From Allodiplogaster sudhausi (Eukaryota; Nematoda; Chromadorea; Rhabditida; Diplogasteridae): 64,000 nt of DNA. Of the stretch, positions 1-6,954 are shown in pieces. Location of the stretch: positions 2,052,001 to 2,116,000 of the forward strand of contig CALZFC010000021.1 in the NCBI GenBank assembly GCA_945643635.1. Direction: 5' to 3'. Position 1 is the first letter of the stretch. Every line of letters starts with the position of its first letter. The translations under genes were made by a program, and so were the position numbers. A model generated the notes under the pieces. That model saw only the letters and a list, made by a program, of their open reading frames with translations. It was not told the DNA's origin and made no database searches.

Positions 1-74
1 AGTTTGTACCGTCATATATTTTAAGACCGATATTTCGCTGGACAATAAAAATAGAGTGAAGGTCTCAAAATGGC

Positions 75-147
75 AGCTCACGGCCGGGGTCGAACCGGCG
101 ATCTTCTGATTAGAAGTCAGACGCCTTATCCACTAGGCCACGCGAGC
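75..147 (-). tRNA. tRNA-Arg(UCU), monomer 1 of unit 1
   Basis: This is a 73-nt cloverleaf. The 7-bp acceptor stem pairs with one G-T, the anticodon loop CTTCTAA gives UCU, the A box is TGGCCTAGTGG and the B box is GGTTCGACC. TTTT follows 4 nt after the 3' end, which would stop pol III. The discriminator base would be U, which is unusual for Arg. Confidence 0.88.
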
Positions 148-226
148 ACATCTGAACTTCTTTATGCAAATTTCAAGTTCCGTTAGTTTGCTGCATGGCG
201 AAAACATAAACAGGTCTCAAAATTGC

Positions 227-299
227 AGCTCAGGGCCAAGGTCGAACCGGCGATCTTCTGATTAGAAGTCAGACGCCTTATCCACTAGGCCACGCGAGC
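227..299 (-). tRNA. tRNA-Arg(UCU)-like, monomer 2 of unit 1
   Basis: Same 73-nt body with anticodon UCU. It has a C-C mismatch in the acceptor stem and a T stem held partly by G-T pairs, so it may be impaired. TTTT follows. Confidence 0.7.
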
Positions 300-378
300 A
301 TGTTTCCGACGCTATATGCATATTTTAAGACCGATATTTCGCTGGACAATAAAAACAGAGTGAAGGTCTCAAAATGGC

Positions 379-451
379 AGAGCACGGCCGGGGTCGAACC
401 GGCGATCTTCTGATTAGAAGTCAGACGCCTCATCCACTAGGCCACGCGAGC
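379..451 (-). tRNA. tRNA-Arg(UCU)-like, monomer 3 of unit 1
   Basis: Anticodon and both internal boxes are kept. The 3' acceptor strand reads CGTGCTC, leaving two mismatches with GCTCGCG, so charging is doubtful. Confidence 0.65.
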
Positions 452-531
452 ACATCTGAACTTCTTTATGCAAATTTCAAGTTCCGTTAGTTTGTTGCAT
501 GGCGAAAACATACAACAGGTATCAAAATTGC

Positions 532-604
532 AGCTCACGGCCGGGGTCGAACCGGCGATCTTCTGATTAGAAGTCAGACGCCTCATCCACTAGGCCACGC
601 GAGC
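532..604 (-). tRNA. tRNA-Arg(UCU), monomer 4 of unit 1
   Basis: All stems pair. It differs from monomer 1 by an A-to-G change on the 3' side of the D loop. Anticodon UCU; a TTTT tract follows. Confidence 0.85.
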
Positions 605-683
605 ATGTTACCGAAGCTATATGCATATTTTAAGACCGACATTTCGCTGGATAATAAAAACAGAGTGAAGGTCTCAAAATGGC

Positions 684-756
684 AGCTCACGGCCGGGGTT
701 GCACCGGCGATCTTCTGATTAGAAGTCAGAAGCCATATCCACAAGGCCACGCGAGC
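684..756 (-). pseudogene. tRNA-Arg(UCU) pseudogene-like, monomer 5 of unit 1
   Basis: The B box has become GGTGCAACC and the D arm carries several changes (sense GTGGATATGGC). The anticodon arm is intact. Probably non-functional. Confidence 0.7.
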
Positions 757-836
757 ACGTCAGAACTTCTATATGCAAATTTCAAGTTCCGTTTGTTTGC
801 TGCAAGGCGAAAACATATAACAGGTTTCAAAATTGC

Positions 837-909
837 AGCTCACGGCCGGGGTCGAAACGGCGATCTTCTGATTAGAAGTCAGACGCCTTTTCCACTAGGC
901 CACGCGAGC
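837..909 (-). tRNA. tRNA-Arg(UCU)-like, monomer 6 of unit 1
   Basis: One T-stem pair is altered (sense GCCGTTTCGACC) and the D loop carries a change (GTGGAAAAGGC). The anticodon arm is intact. Confidence 0.68.
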
Positions 910-988
910 ACATCTGAACTTCTTTATGCAAATTTCAAGTTCCGTTAGTTTGTTGCATGGCGAAAACATACAACAGGTCTCAAATTGC

Positions 989-1061
989 AGCTCACGGCCG
1001 GGGTCGAACCGGCGATCTTCTGATTAGAAGTCAGACGCCTCATCCACTAGGCCACGCGAGC
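989..1061 (-). tRNA. tRNA-Arg(UCU), monomer 7 of unit 1
   Basis: Well-paired copy like monomer 4. Only TTT, not TTTT, follows the 3' end, so termination may be weaker than in its neighbours. Confidence 0.8.
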
Positions 1062-1140
1062 ATGTTTCCGACGTTATATGCAAATTTTAAGACCGATATT
1101 TCGCTGGACAATAAAAACAGAGTGAAGGTCTCAAAATGGC

Positions 1141-1213
1141 AGCTCACGGCCGGGGTCGAACCGGCAATCTTCTGATTAGAAGTCAGACGCCTTATCCACT
1201 AGGCCACGCGAGC
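1141..1213 (-). tRNA. tRNA-Arg(UCU), monomer 8 of unit 1
   Basis: Intact stems with one change in the variable region (AGATT for AGATC). TTTT follows. Confidence 0.85.
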
Positions 1214-1293
1214 ACGTCAGAACTTCTTTATGCAAATTTCAAGTGCCGTTAGTTTGCTGCATGGCGAAAACATATAACAGGTCTCAAAACGGC

Positions 1294-1366
1294 AGCTCAC
1301 GGCCGGGGTCGAATCGGCGATCTTCTGATTAGAAGTCAGACGCCTTATCCACTAGGCCACGCGAGC
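1294..1366 (-). tRNA. tRNA-Arg(UCU)-like, monomer 9 of unit 1
   Basis: One T-stem pair is lost (sense GCCGATTCGACC). Otherwise it matches monomer 1 and has a TTTT terminator. Confidence 0.72.
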
Positions 1367-1445
1367 ATGTTACCGAAGCTATATGCATATTTTAAGACCG
1401 ACATTTCGCTGGATAATAAAAACAGAGTGAAGGTCTCAAAATGGC

Positions 1446-1518
1446 AGCTCACGGCCGGGGTTGCACCGGCGATCTTCTGATTAGAAGTCAGACGCCTTAT
1501 CCACTAGGTCACGCGAGC
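1446..1518 (-). tRNA. tRNA-Arg(UCU)-like, monomer 10 of unit 1
   Basis: The B box reads GGTGCAACC as in monomer 5, and position 10 of the D stem is changed (TGACCTAG). Probably weak. Confidence 0.65.
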
Positions 1519-1592
1519 ATGTTTCCGACATTATATGCATATTTTAAGACCGATATTTCGCTGGATAATAAAAATATATAATAGGTCTCAAA

Positions 1593-1613
1593 ATCCACGA
1601 GGCCACGCGAGCA
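1593..1613 (-). pseudogene. Truncated tRNA-Arg remnant, unit 1
   Basis: Only the 5' end of the tRNA through the D arm remains, joined directly to the spacer that normally follows the 3' end. An internal deletion of about 52 bp explains it. The B box is gone. Confidence 0.85.
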
Positions 1614-1636
1614 TGCCACCGACGCTATATGCATAT

Positions 1637-1825
1637 ATGACGGTGCAAACTAAAAAAAAAACGGTCGTTTTTGCATTTTCGACCCGTTATGCACACTTTT
1701 TTGGAATATTCCACACGAATAGGTGGTATGCTAAATTGGTCAAAAAGTACGCGTACATTTGTGCGAAAATGTGCATAACGGGTCGAAAACGCAAAATCGA
1801 CCTTTTTTTTAGTTTGTACCGTCAT
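1637..1825. mobile_element. 189-bp inverted-repeat (MITE-like) element, copy 1
   Basis: Both ends read inward as ATGACGGT(G/A)CAAACTAAA and stay complementary for about 65 bp, through the shared TTTTCGACCCGTTATGCACA. The element is flanked by ATAT on both sides. Sister monomers show the uninterrupted site GCATATTTTAAG (for example near 328), so this is an insertion with an ATAT duplication (or TA). There is no coding capacity. Family not recognised. Confidence 0.88.
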
Positions 1826-1884
1826 ATATTTTAAGACCGATATTTCGCTGGACAATAAAAATAGAGTGAAGGTCTCAAAATGGC

Positions 1885-1957
1885 AGCTCACGGCCGGGGT
1901 CGAACCGGCGATCTTCTGATTAGAAGTCAGACGCCTTATCCACTAGGCCACGCGAGC
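1885..1957 (-). tRNA. tRNA-Arg(UCU), monomer 1 of unit 2
   Basis: Identical to the copy at 75-147. Confidence 0.88.
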
Positions 1958-2036
1958 ACATCTGAACTTCTTTATGCAAATTTCAAGTTCCGTTAGTTTG
2001 CTGCATGGCGAAAACATAAACAGGTCTCAAAATTGC

Positions 2037-2109
2037 AGCTCAGGGCCAAGGTCGAACCGGCGATCTTCTGATTAGAAGTCAGACGCCTTATCCACTAGGC
2101 CACGCGAGC
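2037..2109 (-). tRNA. tRNA-Arg(UCU)-like, monomer 2 of unit 2
   Basis: Identical to 227-299, with the same acceptor mismatch. Confidence 0.7.
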
Positions 2110-2188
2110 ATGTTTCCGACGCTATATGCATATTTTAAGACCGATATTTCGCTGGACAATAAAAACAGAGTGAAGGTCTCAAAATGGC

Positions 2189-2261
2189 AGAGCACGGCCG
2201 GGGTCGAACCGGCGATCTTCTGATTAGAAGTCAGACGCCTCATCCACTAGGCCACGCGAGC
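2189..2261 (-). tRNA. tRNA-Arg(UCU)-like, monomer 3 of unit 2
   Basis: Identical to 379-451, with two acceptor mismatches. Confidence 0.65.
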
Positions 2262-2341
2262 ACATCTGAACTTCTTTATGCAAATTTCAAGTTCCGTTAG
2301 TTTGTTGCATGGCGAAAACATACAACAGGTATCAAAATTGC

Positions 2342-2414
2342 AGCTCACGGCCGGGGTCGAACCGGCGATCTTCTGATTAGAAGTCAGACGCCTCATCCAC
2401 TAGGCCACGCGAGC
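2342..2414 (-). tRNA. tRNA-Arg(UCU), monomer 4 of unit 2
   Basis: Identical to 532-604; fully paired. Confidence 0.85.
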
Positions 2415-2493
2415 ATGTTACCGAAGCTATATGCATATTTTAAGACCGACATTTCGCTGGATAATAAAAACAGAGTGAAGGTCTCAAAATGGC

Positions 2494-2566
2494 AGCTCAC
2501 GGCCGGGGTTGCACCGGCGATCTTCTGATTAGAAGTCAGAAGCCATATCCACAAGGCCACGCGAGC
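2494..2566 (-). pseudogene. tRNA-Arg(UCU) pseudogene-like, monomer 5 of unit 2
   Basis: Identical to 684-756; B box and D arm mutated. Confidence 0.7.
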
Positions 2567-2646
2567 ACGTCAGAACTTCTATATGCAAATTTCAAGTTCC
2601 GTTTGTTTGCTGCAAGGCGAAAACATATAACAGGTTTCAAAATTGC

Positions 2647-2719
2647 AGCTCACGGCCGGGGTCGAAACGGCGATCTTCTGATTAGAAGTCAGACGCCTTT
2701 TCCACTAGGCCACGCGAGC
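2647..2719 (-). tRNA. tRNA-Arg(UCU)-like, monomer 6 of unit 2
   Basis: Identical to 837-909. Confidence 0.68.
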
Positions 2720-2798
2720 ACATCTGAACTTCTTTATGCAAATTTCAAGTTCCGTTAGTTTGTTGCATGGCGAAAACATACAACAGGTCTCAAATTGC

Positions 2799-2871
2799 AG
2801 CTCACGGCCGGGGTCGAACCGGCGATCTTCTGATTAGAAGTCAGACGCCTCATCCACTAGGCCACGCGAGC
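2799..2871 (-). tRNA. tRNA-Arg(UCU), monomer 7 of unit 2
   Basis: Identical to 989-1061, with the shortened TTT tract. Confidence 0.8.
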
Positions 2872-2950
2872 ATGTTTCCGACGTTATATGCAAATTTTAA
2901 GACCGATATTTCGCTGGACAATAAAAACAGAGTGAAGGTCTCAAAATGGC

Positions 2951-3023
2951 AGCTCACGGCCGGGGTCGAACCGGCAATCTTCTGATTAGAAGTCAGACGC
3001 CTTATCCACTAGGCCACGCGAGC
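2951..3023 (-). tRNA. tRNA-Arg(UCU), monomer 8 of unit 2
   Basis: Identical to 1141-1213. Confidence 0.85.
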
Positions 3024-3103
3024 ACGTCAGAACTTCTTTATGCAAATTTCAAGTGCCGTTAGTTTGCTGCATGGCGAAAACATATAACAGGTCTCAAAAC
3101 GGC

Positions 3104-3176
3104 AGCTCACGGCCGGGGTCGAATCGGCGATCTTCTGATTAGAAGTCAGACGCCTTATCCACTAGGCCACGCGAGC
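3104..3176 (-). tRNA. tRNA-Arg(UCU)-like, monomer 9 of unit 2
   Basis: Identical to 1294-1366. Confidence 0.72.
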
Positions 3177-3255
3177 ATGTTACCGAAGCTATATGCATAT
3201 TTTAAGACCGACATTTCGCTGGATAATAAAAACAGAGTGAAGGTCTCAAAATGGC

Positions 3256-3328
3256 AGCTCACGGCCGGGGTTGCACCGGCGATCTTCTGATTAGAAGTCA
3301 GACGCCTTATCCACTAGGTCACGCGAGC
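3256..3328 (-). tRNA. tRNA-Arg(UCU)-like, monomer 10 of unit 2
   Basis: Identical to 1446-1518. Confidence 0.65.
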
Positions 3329-3402
3329 ATGTTTCCGACATTATATGCATATTTTAAGACCGATATTTCGCTGGATAATAAAAATATATAATAGGTCTCA
3401 AA

Positions 3403-3423
3403 ATCCACGAGGCCACGCGAGCA
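3403..3423 (-). pseudogene. Truncated tRNA-Arg remnant, unit 2
   Basis: Same internal deletion as at 1593-1613. Confidence 0.85.
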
Positions 3424-3446
3424 TGCCACCGACGCTATATGCATAT

Positions 3447-3635
3447 ATGACGGTGCAAACTAAAAAAAAAACGGTCGTTTTTGCATTTTCGACCCGTTAT
3501 GCACACTTTTTTGGAATATTCCACACGAATAGGTGGTATGCTAAATTGGTCAAAAAGTACGCGTACATTTGTGCGAAAATGTGCATAACGGGTCGAAAAC
3601 GCAAAATCGACCTTTTTTTTAGTTTGTACCGTCAT
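3447..3635. mobile_element. 189-bp inverted-repeat (MITE-like) element, copy 2
   Basis: Same element, position and flanks as 1637-1825, so it was copied with the 1810-bp unit and not inserted separately. Bases 1-15 of the window are the right end of one more copy. Confidence 0.88.
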
Positions 3636-3694
3636 ATATTTTAAGACCGATATTTCGCTGGACAATAAAAATAGAGTGAAGGTCTCAAAATGGC

Positions 3695-3767
3695 AGCTCA
3701 CGGCCGGGGTCGAACCGGCGATCTTCTGATTAGAAGTCAGACGCCTTATCCACTAGGCCACGCGAGC
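3695..3767 (-). tRNA. tRNA-Arg(UCU), monomer 1 of unit 3
   Basis: Identical to 75-147. Confidence 0.88.
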
Positions 3768-3846
3768 ACATCTGAACTTCTTTATGCAAATTTCAAGTTC
3801 CGTTAGTTTGCTGCATGGCGAAAACATAAACAGGTCTCAAAATTGC

Positions 3847-3919
3847 AGCTCAGGGCCAAGGTCGAACCGGCGATCTTCTGATTAGAAGTCAGACGCCTTA
3901 TCCACTAGGCCACGCGAGC
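3847..3919 (-). tRNA. tRNA-Arg(UCU)-like, monomer 2 of unit 3
   Basis: Identical to 227-299. Confidence 0.7.
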
Positions 3920-3998
3920 ATGTTTCCGACGCTATATGCATATTTTAAGACCGATATTTCGCTGGACAATAAAAACAGAGTGAAGGTCTCAAAATGGC

Positions 3999-4071
3999 AG
4001 AGCACGGCCGGGGTCGAACCGGCGATCTTCTGATTAGAAGTCAGACGCCTCATCCACTAGGCCACGCGAGC
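3999..4071 (-). tRNA. tRNA-Arg(UCU)-like, monomer 3 of unit 3
   Basis: Identical to 379-451. Confidence 0.65.
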
Positions 4072-4151
4072 ACATCTGAACTTCTTTATGCAAATTTCAA
4101 GTTCCGTTAGTTTGTTGCATGGCGAAAACATACAACAGGTATCAAAATTGC

Positions 4152-4224
4152 AGCTCACGGCCGGGGTCGAACCGGCGATCTTCTGATTAGAAGTCAGACG
4201 CCTCATCCACTAGGCCACGCGAGC
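4152..4224 (-). tRNA. tRNA-Arg(UCU), monomer 4 of unit 3
   Basis: Identical to 532-604. Confidence 0.85.
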
Positions 4225-4303
4225 ATGTTACCGAAGCTATATGCATATTTTAAGACCGACATTTCGCTGGATAATAAAAACAGAGTGAAGGTCTCAAAAT
4301 GGC

Positions 4304-4376
4304 AGCTCACGGCCGGGGTTGCACCGGCGATCTTCTGATTAGAAGTCAGAAGCCATATCCACAAGGCCACGCGAGC
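4304..4376 (-). pseudogene. tRNA-Arg(UCU) pseudogene-like, monomer 5 of unit 3
   Basis: Identical to 684-756. Confidence 0.7.
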
Positions 4377-4456
4377 ACGTCAGAACTTCTATATGCAAAT
4401 TTCAAGTTCCGTTTGTTTGCTGCAAGGCGAAAACATATAACAGGTTTCAAAATTGC

Positions 4457-4529
4457 AGCTCACGGCCGGGGTCGAAACGGCGATCTTCTGATTAGAAGTC
4501 AGACGCCTTTTCCACTAGGCCACGCGAGC
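4457..4529 (-). tRNA. tRNA-Arg(UCU)-like, monomer 6 of unit 3
   Basis: Identical to 837-909. Confidence 0.68.
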
Positions 4530-4608
4530 ACATCTGAACTTCTTTATGCAAATTTCAAGTTCCGTTAGTTTGTTGCATGGCGAAAACATACAACAGGTCT
4601 CAAATTGC

Positions 4609-4681
4609 AGCTCACGGCCGGGGTCGAACCGGCGATCTTCTGATTAGAAGTCAGACGCCTCATCCACTAGGCCACGCGAGC
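4609..4681 (-). tRNA. tRNA-Arg(UCU), monomer 7 of unit 3
   Basis: Matches 989-1061. The sequence after it switches register to that following monomer 2. Confidence 0.8.
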
Positions 4682-4760
4682 ATGTTTCCGACGCTATATG
4701 CATATTTTAAGACCGATATTTCGCTGGACAATAAAAACAGAGTGAAGGTCTCAAAATGGC

Positions 4761-4833
4761 AGAGCACGGCCGGGGTCGAACCGGCGATCTTCTGATTAGA
4801 AGTCAGACGCCTCATCCACTAGGCCACGCGAGC
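4761..4833 (-). tRNA. tRNA-Arg(UCU)-like, eighth position of unit 3 (monomer-3 type)
   Basis: Sits where monomer 8 should be but carries monomer-3 sequence, including its two acceptor mismatches. Confidence 0.65.
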
Positions 4834-4913
4834 ACATCTGAACTTCTTTATGCAAATTTCAAGTTCCGTTAGTTTGTTGCATGGCGAAAACATACAACAG
4901 GTATCAAAATTGC

Positions 4914-4986
4914 AGCTCACGGCCGGGGTCGAACCGGCGATCTTCTGATTAGAAGTCAGACGCCTCATCCACTAGGCCACGCGAGC
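4914..4986 (-). tRNA. tRNA-Arg(UCU), ninth position of unit 3 (monomer-4 type)
   Basis: Fully paired copy carrying monomer-4 sequence and the CAGGTATC spacer variant that precedes monomer 4. Confidence 0.85.
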
Positions 4987-5065
4987 ATGTTACCGAAGCT
5001 ATATGCATATTTTAAGACCGACATTTCGCTGGATAATAAAAACAGAGTGAAGGTCTCAAAATAGC

Positions 5066-5137
5066 AGCTCACGGCCGGGGTCGAACCAGCGATCTTCTGA
5101 TTAGAAGTCATACGCCTTACCCACTAGGCCAGCAAGC
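5066..5137 (-). pseudogene. Decayed tRNA-Arg copy at array edge
   Basis: One base shorter than the others; the 5' acceptor strand is changed to GCTTGCT. The anticodon arm is still readable. Confidence 0.8.
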
Positions 5138-5218
5138 TGTTCAGAACTTCTGTATGCAAATTTCATGTGCATTTAGTCTACTGCATGCCGAAAACTGGGA
5201 AAGGGGGCTCAAAATGGC

Positions 5219-5291
5219 AGATCACGGCCGGAGTCTAACCGGCGATCTTCTGATTAGAAGTAAGACGCCTTATCCACTAGGCTACGCGAGC
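5219..5291 (-). pseudogene. Outermost decayed tRNA-Arg copy
   Basis: The B box is changed to GGTTAGACT and the D arm and acceptor stem carry substitutions. Beyond it, only a B-box-like scrap (GTCGAACCGGCGA, near 5364) remains. Confidence 0.8.
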
Positions 5292-5451
5292 ATTTTAGAC
5301 ATCCTACATATATGCAAATTTCAAGCACAGTTAGTTTACTGTTATTCTAGGCGAAGAGTACGACGTCGAACCGGCGAGGTTATATAAAGAAATCTCGATC
5401 ATCAAACAATGTACACCATTTCCCACAAGCTGATTCCTCTTTAATTCTTAC

Positions 5452-5612
5452 CTGAAAGTTCAGGAGAGTTGACAAAGTAGCCAAAATCGAATTGCGAGAG
5501 TGCGGACGGACGTCGGATTTCGATGAGTGGAAGTCCCGGAATTGCCTGAGGCGAGCTTGGTCGGCGGTCGAAGAGGCAGCCCTCCTCTAGGGGCATGGCG
5601 GGAACTGGCGAC
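5452..5612 (-). CDS. Internal coding exon; likely C-terminal exon of the ankyrin gene or of a gene to the left
   Basis: This stretch has clean splice sites on both sides: TTATTTCAG|G upstream and G|GTAAGAATT downstream. The open frame is 53 codons and includes EIRRPSALSQFDFGYFVNSP. It enters in phase 2 and leaves in phase 1. The ankyrin gene to the right ends at 8042 just after a possible donor (GG|GTTTCT at 8051) with matching phase, so this may be its next exon, with the LINE and foldback element inside the intron. Its own donor points left, into the tRNA array, and no acceptor was seen before the window edge. Product not recognised. Confidence 0.5.
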
Positions 5613-5679
5613 CTGAAATAACGGTGGTAAGGTTAGCTGATTCCTGAAGGAATGTTTAATCAATTCCTTCAGTTTTGGC

Positions 5680-6620
5680 GTCCCTTTCCCTTGTCAAATC
5701 CTCATTTTTCGCAGATGATATAAAACTGTATACAGATTTTGCTCCAAAAACATACATCTCGGCCCACCAACAACTTTCGCATGCAGCTTTTCTACCAGAC
5801 GAATACTACAAAAACTGGCAGTTGACTATCGCCCACCAAAAGTGCGGCGTTTTACATCTTGGCAAAAACAACCCCCAATTACCCTACTTCATCTCGTCCA
5901 ACATTCAATTTTCTGTCTTTTCTTCTCCTGTTCGTGATCTTGGAATTTTGATTGACTCGTCTATTTCTTTCTCAGCTCATATTGAATCGATTGCTAGGAA
6001 AAGTCTTAGCCTTATATATGCCTTTTTTCGTCTATTAAGATCTCGATCTCCTGAGATATATATCATTTGTTACAAAACATATGTCATTCCTTTGATTTCA
6101 TTTTCATCAATTGTCTGGACGCCTCGGAAGAACTCATTTATAAGATCGAACACATTCAACATGTTTTTACTAGACTGCTTTTTATTCGTTGCTCCTCTGA
6201 ATCGAAGTATATTCCTCTCTCATCTGTTCCATGCTACAATGATAGACTTTGCTTATATTCCCTTCCTTTCCTCCTTCTTCAACGAGTTAGAATTTTTTTT
6301 TCTCATTTATTTCCATAAATTGCTTCTCGGCTTAATTGATCTACCAATTAGCAAATTTGTGACATTTAAACCTTGCAATGGTCGTGTTTCTAGTTTTAAT
6401 TTTCATTTGCCAAAGTGTAATTTGGATCTACGTCGTAATTTGTTCAGTGTCAGAGTTGCTAGGTGGTATTGTCAGTTACCAGTTTCCATTCTCTCTTGCC
6501 GGAATGTTGAGTCTTTTAAACGTGAGCTTCTCAATTTGTCTCTTCTTTCATTACTTAAGCTTGACTATCCTCGTATCTAGCTTGGTCTCAGTGTTAACTT
6601 ATTTAGTCATTTCTATTTAA
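5680..6620 (+). pseudogene. 5'-truncated, frameshifted LINE reverse transcriptase remnant
   Basis: The frame begins at the catalytic motif of a non-LTR reverse transcriptase (SFFADDIKLY, the FADD box near 5711). It runs through RDLGILIDSSISFSAHI to the C-terminal region typical of CR1/Jockey-like elements (ARWYCQLPV...SFKRELL). Everything upstream of the FADD box is missing. The frame shifts near 6125, where a different frame carries the expected helix (LIYKIEHIQHVFTRL, 6140-6184), and shifts back near 6300. It is a dead 5'-truncated copy with no endonuclease domain. No target duplication was identified. Confidence 0.82.
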
Positions 6621-6954
6621 TATTCACTATTTACTATTTATCTATGTTTTAATTACACCAGCACTTTCTTTATCTCCCCAGTCCAATCACTCTCACTTCC
6701 CCCATACAGCAAGTGCGGTGGTTCCTCTGAGATGCACCCTCCTCAGTGCACATTTCTAATCGGCCTTGCCAGCCCTTGGAACTTGATCTACCCCATCTCC
6801 GGGTTACCCTTCACCCGAGCAGAGGACTACCGTGGCTACTGTATCCCTCTCCCTCCCCCTTCTCACGCTGCTAGGACATGCCTTTCATTTGATCTTCATT
6901 TTCATGTTTTTGTGTCGTCACATCCTTAAGAGAGCATGTCAGTAAGAGAGCGCG
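6621..6954. other. Pyrimidine-rich stretch after the LINE
   Basis: Possibly the 3' untranslated tail of the LINE plus host sequence. No coding frame with splice signals and no clear poly(A) tail. Confidence 0.4.

Larger units (their letters stand above)
1..1810 (-). repeat. 1810-bp higher-order unit, copy 1
   Basis: Contains monomers at 75, 227, 379, 532, 684, 837, 989, 1141, 1294 and 1446, a truncated one at 1593 and the inverted-repeat element at 1637-1825. The unit boundary chosen here falls inside that element. Confidence 0.95.
1811..3620 (-). repeat. 1810-bp higher-order unit, copy 2
   Basis: Every position I compared equals copy 1 shifted by 1810 bp, including private mutations of individual monomers. 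This indicates very recent duplication or strong homogenisation. Confidence 0.95.
1..5291 (-). repeat. tRNA-Arg(UCU) higher-order tandem array
   Basis: About 5.3 kb is built from a ~152-bp monomer: a 73-bp tRNA-Arg(UCU) sequence read on the minus strand plus a ~79-bp spacer. Two spacer types alternate, so the simple repeat is a ~305-bp dimer. Ten monomers, one truncated monomer and a 189-bp inverted-repeat element form a 1810-bp higher-order unit. Units start at 1, 1811 and 3621, and the first two look identical by eye. The window opens inside a copy of the inverted-repeat element, so the array continues to the left. The last monomers (5066-5291) are mutated, as expected at an array edge. Open frames on either strand here are by-products of the repeat, not proteins. 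Confidence 0.96.
3621..5291 (-). repeat. Higher-order unit, copy 3 (rearranged and degrading)
   Basis: The first seven monomers follow copy 1. From about 4690 the sequence switches to that of monomers 3 and 4 (for example AGAGCACGG at 4761 where copy 1 has AGCTCACGG at 1141), while spacing is kept. It then ends in decayed monomers instead of the truncated monomer plus inverted-repeat element. Confidence 0.9.

Noticed and set aside
679..4795. Repeated 60-99-codon frames in the 5' array
   Set aside because: They are translations of tRNA-Arg monomers and spacers repeated every 1810 bp; they have no independent coding signal.
1..5291. CRISPR-like direct repeats
   Set aside because: The repeats are tRNA genes with full cloverleaf and pol III boxes, and the spacers are of two fixed types, not unique; the genome is eukaryotic.
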